A DNA stretch of 64,000 nucleotides from Myxococcales bacterium (GTDB lineage Bacteria > Myxococcota_A > Polyangia > Polyangiales > Polyangiaceae), in assembly GCA_016794345.1 (NCBI GenBank), contig JAEUKE010000153.1:124001-188000 (forward strand), given 5' to 3'. The position numbers were made by a program, and so were the translations under genes. Position 1 is the first letter of the stretch; every line of letters starts with the position of its first letter. Of this stretch, positions 8,162-16,931 are shown one piece after another. The notes under the pieces were generated by a model, which was given only the letters and a program-made list of their open reading frames with translations, was not told where the DNA came from and ran no database searches.

Positions 8162-9457
8162 CTAGAATGCCGCCCGGAGCCAATTCCAAAAACGCCCCGG
8201 CTTCTTCTTCTGGATCTCCTCGCTGACGGCGAGGTCGTCCTCCACGACGCGAGGCCTGACGGAGCGAATGAGCTCCGCCGGACCGACCGACCGCTCTCGC
8301 GCCTGCGTGAGCGCCTTGGCCCCGAACTGGACCAAGCCGACGCCGGTCGCGAACTGCGGCCCCTGAACCAGCTGCGAGATGCCCTTCACCCCGACCGGCA
8401 CGCCGAGCCGGACGGGCATCCCCAGGATCTCTTCGGCGAACTCCATCATGCCCTCGAGCAGGACGCCGCCGCCGGTGACGACGACGCCGGCCGAGAGCTG
8501 CTCGAGCAGGCCCGTGTCTTCGATGCGCTTGCGGACGACCGCGAAGATCTCCTCGACGCGGGGCTCGATGATGTCGCTGAGGACGCGGCGCGGGACGCGG
8601 CGCGGCAGGTGCCCCCCGACCCCGGGCACCTCGATCTCCTCTTCCTCGCCGACCATCCGGCCGAGGGCGCAGCCGTAGTTGCGCTTCAGGCGCTCCGCCT
8701 CGCCAATCGGGGTGCGAAGCCCGGCCGCGACGTCGGCGGTGACGTTCATGCCGCCGGCCGGGATCACGCTCGCGTGGGCGATGCCGCCGTCGACGTAGAG
8801 GATCAGATCGGTCGTGCCGCCGCCCATGTCGACGACGGCGACGCCGATCTCCTTCTCGTCCTCCGAGAGGACGGCCTCGGCGCTCGCGAGCGAGCCGAGG
8901 ACCACGTCCGCGACGGTCAGGCCGCAGCGCTCCGCGGTCCTGACGACGTTCTGCACGCAGCTCGTGGCCGCCGTGACCAGGTTGACCTTCACCCCGAGCC
9001 GGACGCCGCTCATCCCGACCGGATCGCGAATGCCGTCCTGGTTGTCGACCGTGAACTCGCGCGGCAAGACGTGGAGGATCTGGCGATCCGCGTCGACCGG
9101 TATCGCGCGCGCGCCCTCGAGGACACGCTCCACGTCCACGCGGCCGACCTCGCCCCCGCTCACCGCGGCGACGCCGTCGGAGGCGATGCAGCGCGTGTGG
9201 CTGCCGCCGATCGACGCGTAGACCGTCCGGATCTCGACGCCGGCCATGGTCTGCGCGCTCTCAATCGCGTCGCTGATCGATCGGACCGTCCACTCGATGT
9301 TCGAGACGACGCCCTTCCGAAGACCTCGGCAAGGCACGTTGCCGACCCCGAGGACGGTGATCCCATCCGAGTCGACCTCGCCAACGACCGCGGACACCTT
9401 CGTGGTGCCGATGTCCAGGCCGACGACGATCTCCGACTCATCCGCGCGATTCTTCAC
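8162..9457 (-). CDS. ftsA: Cell division protein FtsA
   Basis: A 431-residue actin-like ATPase that tethers FtsZ filaments to the membrane. N-terminal VVGLDIGTTKVSAVVGEVD is the phosphate-1 motif. The SHS2/1C subdomain has ASIGGSHTRCIASDG. VAVVDMGGGTTDLILYVDGG is phosphate-2, and GVVVTGGGVLLEGM is the adenosine motif. The C-terminal amphipathic helix (FWNWLRAAF) is the membrane anchor. The start is a GTG preceded by GAGGA; length is normal. Confidence 0.96.
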   Translation of the reverse strand: MKNRADESEIVVGLDIGTTKVSAVVGEVDSDGITVLGVGNVPCRGLRKGVVSNIEWTVRSISDAIESAQTMAGVEIRTVYASIGGSHTRCIASDGVAAVSGGEVGRVDVERVLEGARAIPVDADRQILHVLPREFTVDNQDGIRDPVGMSGVRLGVKVNLVTAATSCVQNVVRTAERCGLTVADVVLGSLASAEAVLSEDEKEIGVAVVDMGGGTTDLILYVDGGIAHASVIPAGGMNVTADVAAGLRTPIGEAERLKRNYGCALGRMVGEEEEIEVPGVGGHLPRRVPRRVLSDIIEPRVEEIFAVVRKRIEDTGLLEQLSAGVVVTGGGVLLEGMMEFAEEILGMPVRLGVPVGVKGISQLVQGPQFATGVGLVQFGAKALTQARERSVGPAELIRSVRPRVVEDDLAVSEEIQKKKPGRFWNWLRAAF

Positions 9458-9550
9458 GGCATCCTCATGCTGAGACGCTCGGACGCTGCCAGAACGGGCG
9501 GAGCCGGTACAACTTTGCGACGTGCGTTTGGTGGGACATGGTGACCCCCT

Positions 9551-10459
9551 TCAGCGCATCCGGACGACCACGCGGTCGGGGCTGCCCTCGTTGTCGAGGA
9601 AGACGACCGAAGCGTCAGCTTTCCGCCTCGAGAGCTCCAGGAAGACCCGGTCGGCCTGCTCGAGCTTTCCCTTGAACGGGGCGTGACCGAGCGCCACCAC
9701 GATCGCCTGCCGGCCGACCACCACCGAGAGGCTGCCGTCTTTCTCGAGGTGGACCTCCTGGACGGGGTAGCGAGCCGTGAACGCGGCCTTCGCGGCCTCG
9801 TCGAGCAGATCGAGCGCGCGGACGATCCGCTTCTCGGTCCCTTCCCGGTCGGCCACCACCACGTCGGGCTCGAGCCCGGTGATGACGGGCAGGTCGACCG
9901 GGTCCTCGGCGCTGACCTCTTTGAAGACCTCGCCGCCGCGCGAGGCCAAGAAGAGCCGCTCGCCGATGGCCACGACCGCCGCGGGCTCGTGCTCGACGAC
10001 CTTCACGACCACCGAGCCGGGCAGCTTGCGGCCGACCGTCGCGCTCTTGACCCACGGGTCGCCCTCGATCTTCCGCCGCGCGTCGTCCAGATCGAGCGCG
10101 AAGACGTTGTCACCGAGCGCGATGCCGGCGGACCGCGCGACGTCCTCCGGCGAGAGCCGCTCGTTCCCCTCCACCGCGACGCTCTTGATGGAGAACCGCG
10201 GGCTCGTGAGCATGTATTGTTTGGCGCCCCACGCGACGCCGACGGAAGCGCCGACCACCGCCGCGACGCCGAGCACCACCTTCAGGAAGGCGAACGCCGA
10301 AAAGGCCACGCGGCGGACGCGCGAGCCTCCCTTGGGCGGCACGCTCTTCTTGGCGGGCGGGCGCACGCTCGCGCTCTGCGCGACCGGAGGCCTCGGCGAC
10401 TCCGCGTCGGCGGCGGAGTCGATGCGCGTCCGCTTGTTGCGGGGCGGCGCTCCGCTCAT
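9551..10459 (-). CDS. ftsQ: Cell division protein FtsQ
   Basis: A 302-residue bitopic divisome protein. A basic, proline-rich cytoplasmic tail of ~70 residues precedes one membrane helix (~73-95, FLKVVLGVAAVVGASVGVAW). The POTRA domain follows (FSIKSVAVEGNERLSPEDVARSAGI), then the FtsQ beta domain (DNVFALDLDDARRKIEGDPWVKSA onward). It links early and late divisome proteins (FtsL/FtsB). The ATG overlaps the murC stop by four bases (ATGA). Confidence 0.9.
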   Translation of the reverse strand: MSGAPPRNKRTRIDSAADAESPRPPVAQSASVRPPAKKSVPPKGGSRVRRVAFSAFAFLKVVLGVAAVVGASVGVAWGAKQYMLTSPRFSIKSVAVEGNERLSPEDVARSAGIALGDNVFALDLDDARRKIEGDPWVKSATVGRKLPGSVVVKVVEHEPAAVVAIGERLFLASRGGEVFKEVSAEDPVDLPVITGLEPDVVVADREGTEKRIVRALDLLDEAAKAAFTARYPVQEVHLEKDGSLSVVVGRQAIVVALGHAPFKGKLEQADRVFLELSRRKADASVVFLDNEGSPDRVVVRMR

Positions 10460-11859
10460 GCGCTCGGCTCCTTCTTCGCGCCCTCGAGGCGCGCCTTGAG
10501 GCCGGCCAGGGACGCGTTCACGTCGCCGGCGCCGAGCGCGATGACGATGTCGCCTTCGCGGGTGAGCTGCTCGAGCACCTCGGGCAGCTCGGCCTTGTCG
10601 GCCACGTAGTGCGCGTGGTGATGGCCGTGCTCGCGGATCGACTGCACGAGCCGCTCGGCCGAGACACCTTCGATCGGCGCCTCGCCTGCTGCGTAGATGT
10701 CGGTGACCACCAGCACGTCGGCCTGGTTGAACGCCCGCGAGAAGTCGTCGAACAGGTCGCGCGTGCGGCTGTAGCGGTGCGGCTGGAACGCGACGACGAC
10801 GCGGTGCTCCTCGCTCGGGTAGGCCCGCCGGGCCGCGTCGAGCGTGGCGCGGATCTCGGCCGGGTGGTGGCCGTAGTCGTCGACGAGCGTGCGGCCCGCC
10901 GCGCGGCCCACGACCGTGAACCGCCGCGCGACGCCACCGAACGTGGAGAGGGCTTGCTTCGTGACGTCGAGCGGGACCTCCAGCTCGTCGGCCACGGCGA
11001 TGGTCGCGAGGCAGTTGAGGACGTTGTGCGCGCCGGGCATCCGCACCGTGAACCCGCCGAGCGAGACCCCACGTCGGTAGGCGTTGAAGCTCGTCTCCAG
11101 CCCGCGGAACTGCACTGCGCGCGCCGAATAATCCGCTTGCGGGTTGAGCCCGTAGCTCACGTATCTCCTCTGGATCTTCGGGAGGATGTCCTGCACCTGC
11201 GGGTGGTCGAGGCACAGGACCGCGAGCCCGTAGAACGGGACGCGCGCCGCGAACTCGATGAAGGCGTCCTTCAGGTTGGCGAGCGACCCGTAGTGGTCGA
11301 GGTGCTCCGGATCGATGTTCGTGACCACCGCGATCGTGGGCGTGAGGCGGAGGAAGCTCCCGTCGCTCTCGTCCGCCTCGGCGACCAGCAGGTCGCCCGC
11401 GCCGAGCCGCGCGTTCGAGCCGAGCGCGGCCATCTTCCCGCCAACGACGACGGTCGGGTCGAGGCCGGCGGACCGGAGCACCGTCGCGACGAGCGAGGTG
11501 GTGGTGGTCTTTCCGTGTGAGCCGGCGATGGCGACGCCGTATTTCAGCCGCATCAGCTCGGCCAGCATCTCCGCGCGGGTGATGACGGGCGTGCCGAGCG
11601 CGCGCGCCTCCACGAGCTCCGGGTTCTCCGGCCGGATCGCGCTCGAGTAGACGACCACGTCGGCGCCCGCGACGTTCTCCGCGCGGTGCCCCGTGTCGAT
11701 ACGGACGCCGATGCCCTGCAGGCGCTGCGTGGTCCCCGAAGCCTTCAGGTCCGAGCCCGAGACGTCGAAGCCGAGAGACCGCAGGATCTCCGCGAGCCCG
11801 CTCATGCCGACGCCGCCCACGCCGACGAAATGGATGTGACGAACGCGTCCTCGAAACAC
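10456..11859 (-). CDS. murC: UDP-N-acetylmuramate-L-alanine ligase MurC
   Basis: A 467-residue Mur ligase that adds L-Ala to UDP-MurNAc, the first peptide-stem step. The N-terminal domain has IHFVGVGGVGMSGLAEIL, and ATP binding is by GSHGKTTTTSLVATVL. Also present are EADESDGSFL and, in the C-terminal domain, YGHHPAEIRATL, typical of MurC. The GTG start overlaps the murG TAG (TAGTG). No MurB or Ddl module is fused to it, unlike in some bacteria. Confidence 0.95.
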   Translation of the reverse strand: MFRGRVRHIHFVGVGGVGMSGLAEILRSLGFDVSGSDLKASGTTQRLQGIGVRIDTGHRAENVAGADVVVYSSAIRPENPELVEARALGTPVITRAEMLAELMRLKYGVAIAGSHGKTTTTSLVATVLRSAGLDPTVVVGGKMAALGSNARLGAGDLLVAEADESDGSFLRLTPTIAVVTNIDPEHLDHYGSLANLKDAFIEFAARVPFYGLAVLCLDHPQVQDILPKIQRRYVSYGLNPQADYSARAVQFRGLETSFNAYRRGVSLGGFTVRMPGAHNVLNCLATIAVADELEVPLDVTKQALSTFGGVARRFTVVGRAAGRTLVDDYGHHPAEIRATLDAARRAYPSEEHRVVVAFQPHRYSRTRDLFDDFSRAFNQADVLVVTDIYAAGEAPIEGVSAERLVQSIREHGHHHAHYVADKAELPEVLEQLTREGDIVIALGAGDVNASLAGLKARLEGAKKEPSA

Positions 11860-12965
11860 TAGCTTCTCCTCGTGGCTTGGGGGCGGCCCGCGAGGCGGAG
11901 CAGATCCTCCGCCACCGCGCGCGCCGCGTCGGGTGCCCCCGCCGCGCGAGCGGCGTCGGCCATTCGCTTCCTCAGCGCCGGGTCTCGGGCCAGCGTGAGG
12001 AGCTCGGCGCCGAGCCGCTCGGGCGTCGCCTCGTCTTGCGTGAGCGCGACGGCCGCGCCGACGCGCTCGAGGCTCTTCGCGTTCTGGAGCTGGTGCTGAT
12101 CGGCCGCGAACGGGAACGGCACGAGCACGCTCGCGCGCCCGGTCGCGCAGAGCTCCGCGAGCGAGCTTGCGCCGCAGCGCTGCAAGACCACGTCCGCGGC
12201 GCGGAGCTCGGCCCCGACGTCGTCGATGAACTCGACCACGCGGTAGGATCGCTCGGGCGCACCGGCGCGCTCGTAGGCCTCGCGCGTGTCATCCCCTCTG
12301 CCCTTCCCCGCCTGGTGGACGATGCGGGCGTGGGGGACTTCGCGGACGAGGGCAGCAAACGCAGCCGGCACCCGCTCGTTCAGGGCCTTCGCGCCCTGGC
12401 TCCCGCCGAGCACGAGCACGGAGAGCTTACGCTCCTCGGGGAGATAGGCCGACGACTCGATCGAGCGCCGCAGCGGCACCCCCGTCTTGAGCCCCACGTC
12501 GGAGCGGAAGGCGCGGTGCAGATCACCGAACGCCGTGTAGGCCCGCGCGGCCAGGGGCGACAGAAGCTTGTTTGTCAGCCCGAGGACGGCGTTGGGCTCG
12601 AGGATCGCCAATGGCACCCCCGCCATTCGCGCGGCGAGCGCGATGGGGCCACCCGCATAGCCGCCGACCGAAAAGACGACGTCGGGCCGCCGGCGCTCGA
12701 TGAGCCGGCGCGACTGCAAGAGGCCGCGCACGGCCTGGACCGCGCCTCGGGCGAAGCCGCCGATGCCGCCGCCTCGGAGCGGCGCGACGTCGACGAGCTC
12801 CAGCTCGCCGCCGGCCGCAGGAATGGCGCGCGTCTCGATGCCGCGTGCCGTGCCGACGTAGAAGACCTCGGCCTCCGGCGCGACCGCCTGGACGGCCTGC
12901 CCGACCGCGATCATCGGGAAGACGTGACCGCCGGTGCCGCCGCCTGCGATGAGGACGCTCACCAC
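11859..12965 (-). CDS. murG: Lipid II synthase MurG
   Basis: A 368-residue GT-B glycosyltransferase that transfers GlcNAc to lipid I at the inner membrane face. N-terminal GGGTGGHVFPMIAVG is the first G loop, with VVFSVGGYAGGPIALAA, EPNAVLGLTNKLLSP and the C-domain LVLGGSQGAKALNERVP. Two adjacent GTG codons can start it. The TGA of ftsW overlaps this start (GTGA). Usual length. Confidence 0.95.
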   Translation of the reverse strand: MVSVLIAGGGTGGHVFPMIAVGQAVQAVAPEAEVFYVGTARGIETRAIPAAGGELELVDVAPLRGGGIGGFARGAVQAVRGLLQSRRLIERRRPDVVFSVGGYAGGPIALAARMAGVPLAILEPNAVLGLTNKLLSPLAARAYTAFGDLHRAFRSDVGLKTGVPLRRSIESSAYLPEERKLSVLVLGGSQGAKALNERVPAAFAALVREVPHARIVHQAGKGRGDDTREAYERAGAPERSYRVVEFIDDVGAELRAADVVLQRCGASSLAELCATGRASVLVPFPFAADQHQLQNAKSLERVGAAVALTQDEATPERLGAELLTLARDPALRKRMADAARAAGAPDAARAVAEDLLRLAGRPQATRRS

Positions 12966-14251
12966 TCTGCCGCCCCCTGCTCGGCGTTCGTGAGCACGAC
13001 TGCGGTCGCGCTGGGCAGCGGCTCGAGCGGCTTCTGCGGCTCCTTCTTCTTGTTGTCCGGGGCGATCCGACGCCGCGGCCGGGAGATGCCGAGGAGCACG
13101 CCGATTGCAGCGGCGTTCACGAGGAGCGAAGAGCCGCCATAGCTGATGAAGGGCAACGTGAGGCCCTTGGTGGGGAGGATGGCCATCGCGACGGCGAGGT
13201 TGGTCAGCGCTTGAACACCGAAGAGCGTCGAGATGCCGAAGGCGAGGAAGCTGCCGTAATCATCGGCCGCGTTGAGGGCCACCTTCACGCCGCGCGCGAC
13301 GACGACGAGGTAGGCCGCCGCGAGGCACGCGATACCCACGAACCCGAGCTCCTCCCCGATGATGGCGCTGACGAAATCCGTATGGGCCTCGGGAAGGTAG
13401 AGGACCTGGAGGCCGCGGCCGAGGCCTTGCCCCCAGGTCCCCCCCGACCCGAAGCTCATGACGGACTGGAACGGCTGATAGGCCAAGCCGTCGCGGTGCG
13501 CATCCATATCGATCCACGCGACGTACCGGGCGTACCGGTAGCTCGTGAATCGAATCGCTGCCGCGGCCCCGAGGCCGAGCAACATGGTGAATGCCGCGAT
13601 GTACGGCACCTTCGCGCCCGCGACGAAGAGCATCGTGAAGGTAAGGAAGAGGAGCACGACGGAGCTGCCGAAGTCTGGCTGCTTCAGACACAGCAGCATG
13701 AGGACGCCACACACGAACAGATGGGGGAGGAAACCGACTGCGAATGACTTGATTTGGTCCGCCTTCTTCGAGAGCGAATAGGCGAGCCAGAGAACGATGG
13801 CGAGCTTGGCGAGCTCGGCGGGCTGGATGTGGATCGGCCCGAGGTTGAGCCAGCGGTCCGCGTTGCCGGCGCGGTGGCCGAACCCGACGACCGTCAGCGT
13901 GAGCATCCCGATGACCGACAGCAAGATCGGGTACGTGAGCGCCTTCAGCCGGCGGTAGTCGATGCGGCTGGCGACCCACATGCCGAAGAGCGCGAGGGCG
14001 CCCCAGATGGCCTGCCGCTTCAGGAAGAACTCGGGGTCCTTGTAGCGGGTGGTGGCTTCGACCGCGCTGGCCGAATACACCATGACCACGCCGAAGCCGA
14101 TGAGGGCGATGACGGTCGCCGCCAGGAGGGAGTCCACCGGTCCGTCGGGGCTCGAATGGAGCAGCTCGGAGATGGGGGCGAGCGGCTTCTTCTCGGGCGG
14201 GGCCTCCGATTTCGCCGGTCGATTCTTGGGGAGCTCGCGGGTCTTCTGCAT
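12959..14251 (-). CDS. ftsW: Septal SEDS peptidoglycan polymerase FtsW
   Basis: A 430-residue membrane protein with ten predicted helices. A ~40-residue cytoplasmic tail precedes helix 1 (LLAATVIALIGFGVVMVYSAS). SEDS hallmarks are RWLNLGPIHIQPAELAKLAI, GLGRGLQVLYLPEAHTDFV and LPFISYGGSSLLVNAAAIG. It polymerises lipid II at the septum together with FtsI. I chose the ATG at 14249-14251 because GAGGTGA lies just upstream. It begins 2 bp after the mraY stop, with no murD between. Confidence 0.95.
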   Translation of the reverse strand: MQKTRELPKNRPAKSEAPPEKKPLAPISELLHSSPDGPVDSLLAATVIALIGFGVVMVYSASAVEATTRYKDPEFFLKRQAIWGALALFGMWVASRIDYRRLKALTYPILLSVIGMLTLTVVGFGHRAGNADRWLNLGPIHIQPAELAKLAIVLWLAYSLSKKADQIKSFAVGFLPHLFVCGVLMLLCLKQPDFGSSVVLLFLTFTMLFVAGAKVPYIAAFTMLLGLGAAAAIRFTSYRYARYVAWIDMDAHRDGLAYQPFQSVMSFGSGGTWGQGLGRGLQVLYLPEAHTDFVSAIIGEELGFVGIACLAAAYLVVVARGVKVALNAADDYGSFLAFGISTLFGVQALTNLAVAMAILPTKGLTLPFISYGGSSLLVNAAAIGVLLGISRPRRRIAPDNKKKEPQKPLEPLPSATAVVLTNAEQGAAEW

Positions 14252-14253
14252 GC

Positions 14254-15384
14254 TCACCTCAACTTCATCGACGCAAGCGCGACGAGGGCCAAGAGAATGG
14301 AGATGATCCAGAACCGGACGATGATTTTCGGCTCTGCCCACCCCTTCTTCTCGTAGTGGTGGTGGATGGGGGCCATGAGGAAGATTCGGCGCCCGGTCAT
14401 CCGGAACGAAATGACCTGGGTGATGACGCTGACCGCCTCGATGAAGAAGATGCCGCCCAGGAGGACCGAGAGCAGCTCGTTCTTGGTGAAGATCGCCAGC
14501 ATGCCGAGGCCACCGCCGAGCGCCAGCGACCCGACGTCCCCCATGAAGACCTGGGCTGGGTACGTGTTGTACCAGAGGAAGCCTATCCCGGCGCCGATGA
14601 CCGAGCCGCAATACACGCTGAGCTCTCCTGCGGAGGCAACCTTGGGGATGCCGAGGTAATCCGCCAGGGAGAGGCGCGCGATCGTGGCGCCGGCGAGGTA
14701 CGCCCAGATGAGGTAGGTGCCGGCGTTGATCATCACCGGACCAATGGCCAATCCGTCGAGCCCGTCCGTCAGGTTCACCGCGTTCGACGTCGCGACGACG
14801 ACGAACACCGCAAACGCGACGTAGACGTAGAGCGGCAGCTCCAGCGAATACTTGGGGAACGCGGCGAACGGGAGCGCCACCTGGGTCTTGATCGCGTTCC
14901 AGTCGGGGGGCATCCGGTCGTCGAGCAAGAAGGTGTACCCGATGGCCGCGCCGCCGATGAGGCCTTGACCGATGAGCTTGTACCGCCCCGCGAGGCCGCC
15001 GGAGCTCTTGCGCTTGATCTTGAGGTAGTCGTCCAGATAGCCGATGAGCCCATAGCCGGCGGTCACGGCCGTGGTCGCGAGGACAAACGGGTTGCGCAGG
15101 TCGGCCCAGAGCACCGTGGGCACGAGGAGCGACAGCAGGATGAGCGCGCCGCCCATCGTGGGCGTGCCCGCCTTGACGAGGTGTGACTCCGGCCCCTCCT
15201 TGCGGACGACCTGACCGATCTGCTTCCGCCGCAGCTCGCGGATGAACCACGGAGCCAGAAGGAACGTGATCACCATCGCGGTGATCGTGGCCATGATCGT
15301 GCGGAACGGAATGTACCGGAGGACGTTCAGCCAGCTGAGCCAGTCGTAATGGTATTTCAGCGGATAGAAGAGCTCGTAGATCAC
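14254..15384 (-). CDS. mraY: Phospho-MurNAc-pentapeptide translocase MraY
   Basis: A 376-residue, ten-helix enzyme that makes lipid I from UDP-MurNAc-pentapeptide and undecaprenyl phosphate. Conserved: KAGTPTMGGALIL, GYLDDYLKIKRKSSGGL with the Asp pair, NAVNLTDGLDGLAIGP, and PIHHHYEKKGWAEPKI near the C-terminus. The GTG start overlaps the murE TGA by four bases, showing that murF is not between them as it is in most dcw clusters. Confidence 0.97.
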   Translation of the reverse strand: MIYELFYPLKYHYDWLSWLNVLRYIPFRTIMATITAMVITFLLAPWFIRELRRKQIGQVVRKEGPESHLVKAGTPTMGGALILLSLLVPTVLWADLRNPFVLATTAVTAGYGLIGYLDDYLKIKRKSSGGLAGRYKLIGQGLIGGAAIGYTFLLDDRMPPDWNAIKTQVALPFAAFPKYSLELPLYVYVAFAVFVVVATSNAVNLTDGLDGLAIGPVMINAGTYLIWAYLAGATIARLSLADYLGIPKVASAGELSVYCGSVIGAGIGFLWYNTYPAQVFMGDVGSLALGGGLGMLAIFTKNELLSVLLGGIFFIEAVSVITQVISFRMTGRRIFLMAPIHHHYEKKGWAEPKIIVRFWIISILLALVALASMKLR

Positions 15385-16931
15385 GACGCCCCTCCTCGGC
15401 CTGCCGCCCTCGCGGCGAGCCCTTCGCGCGCGACCTCGCGGTCGTCGAACGCGAGCGTCGTGCTCCCGACGATCTGGTAGGTCTCGTGGCCCTTGCCCGC
15501 GACGAGCACGACGTCACCCGGCCGGGCTTCCGCGATGGCCATGAGGATGGCCGCGCGCCGGTCGAGCTCGACCGCGTAGGGCGCTCCGGTCGCGCGCAGG
15601 CCGTTCACGGCGGCCTCCGCGATCGCGCGCGGGTCTTCGCTGCGCGGGTTGTCGTTGGTGACGAAGACGTAGTCGGCGCCGCGGCCTGCGGCCTCGCCCA
15701 TGAGCGGTCGTTTCCCGGGATCGCGGTCGCCGCCGCAGCCGAACACGCAGACCACCCGCCCCTGGGCAATGGGCCGCACGCTGGCCAGCACACGAGCGAG
15801 GGCATCCGGCGTGTGGGCGTAGTCGACGAGCACGACGACGTCGTCGCGCGAGGGATCGTCGCAGCGCTCAAGGCGACCGGGGACCGCGACCGGCGCGGAG
15901 AGCGCGACGCCGATGACGTCCGCGTCGTAGTCGAGGCAAAGCCCGATGGAGATCGCGCAGAGGAGGTTCTCCACGTTGTGCGCTCCGACGAGGGGGCTCT
16001 CCACACGGACCTCGCCGGCCGGCGTCGCCGCGGCGAGGGAGATGCCCGACGGGCCCATTTCGAGGCGCGTCGGGTAGACGTCCGGCGAGCCCACGTCCGC
16101 GGCGCTCGCGTACCGGAGGACCCGAGCGCCCCTGGCGACGGCCGAGGCCAGCGAGGGCCCGAACGGATCGCGGACGTTCACCGCAGCCGCGCCCGGGCCG
16201 AGATCGGCGAACAGCCGCCGCTTGGCAGCGCCGTAGGCCTCCATCGTGCCGTGGTAGTCGAGGTGGTCCTGCGTCAGGTTCGTGAACGCGGCCACGCGGA
16301 ACCGGACGGCGTCCGCGCGCTTCGCCGCGAGCGCGATGCTCGAGACCTCCATCACGAGGTGCGTGGCCCCGTGGTCGCGCATCTCGCGTGTGGCCCGCGC
16401 CAGCTCGTCGGCCTCGGGGCTCGTGTGGACGCTCGGCTTCACCCAGCCCTCGAACTCGGCGCCGAGCGTTCCAATGGTCCCGCAACGCCCGCCCGCCCCG
16501 TTGACGAGCCCGCGCGTCAGGAGGGTCGTGGTCGTCTTCCCGTTCGTGCCGGTGATGCCGATCACGTCCACCCCGAAGCTCGGGTGCCCATAGACGGCCG
16601 AGCTCGCGATGGCGAGCGCGAGCGGAACGTCGTCCACCTCGACGACCGGGACGGAGGTCGAGAGCGCGGCGCCGCGCTTGACGATGACCGCGGCTGCGCC
16701 TCGCTTGACCGCCTCGACCGAAAAGGAGAGCCCGCTGACGCGCCCACCCTCCCGCGCGACGAAGACGTCGCCCGGCTCGATGGCGCGGGAGTCGTGGCGA
16801 ACGCCCGAGACGAACACGTCACCGCTGCCGGACTCGAGCGTAGCGCCGGGGATCTCGCGCACGACGTCCCGCAGCCGCATGGCGGGCGGCGGGGTCGAAA
16901 CGGGGGGAGAGCTCGGCCTTCTTTCGGTCAT
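15381..16931 (-). CDS. murE: UDP-MurNAc-tripeptide synthetase MurE
   Basis: A 516-residue Mur ligase that adds the third stem residue. ATP loop GITGTNGKTTTTLLTRGL, HTSPEADELAR, the carbamoylated-lysine region and YAHTPDALARVL are present. The DNPR motif (TNDNPRSEDP) marks meso-diaminopimelate specificity. It starts with an ATG overlapping the ftsI stop; a second ATG 17 codons in is possible because the first residues are Ser/Pro-rich. It is a single MurE of normal length, not a MurE-MurF fusion. Confidence 0.95.
   Translation of the reverse strand: MTERRPSSPPVSTPPPAMRLRDVVREIPGATLESGSGDVFVSGVRHDSRAIEPGDVFVAREGGRVSGLSFSVEAVKRGAAAVIVKRGAALSTSVPVVEVDDVPLALAIASSAVYGHPSFGVDVIGITGTNGKTTTTLLTRGLVNGAGGRCGTIGTLGAEFEGWVKPSVHTSPEADELARATREMRDHGATHLVMEVSSIALAAKRADAVRFRVAAFTNLTQDHLDYHGTMEAYGAAKRRLFADLGPGAAAVNVRDPFGPSLASAVARGARVLRYASAADVGSPDVYPTRLEMGPSGISLAAATPAGEVRVESPLVGAHNVENLLCAISIGLCLDYDADVIGVALSAPVAVPGRLERCDDPSRDDVVVLVDYAHTPDALARVLASVRPIAQGRVVCVFGCGGDRDPGKRPLMGEAAGRGADYVFVTNDNPRSEDPRAIAEAAVNGLRATGAPYAVELDRRAAILMAIAEARPGDVVLVAGKGHETYQIVGSTTLAFDDREVAREGLAARAAGRGGAS

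Noticed and set aside
12959..15517. Apparent 852-residue fusion ahead of FtsW
   Set aside because: The N-terminal part is mraY read in a wrong frame; true FtsW starts at 14251 after a good ribosome site.
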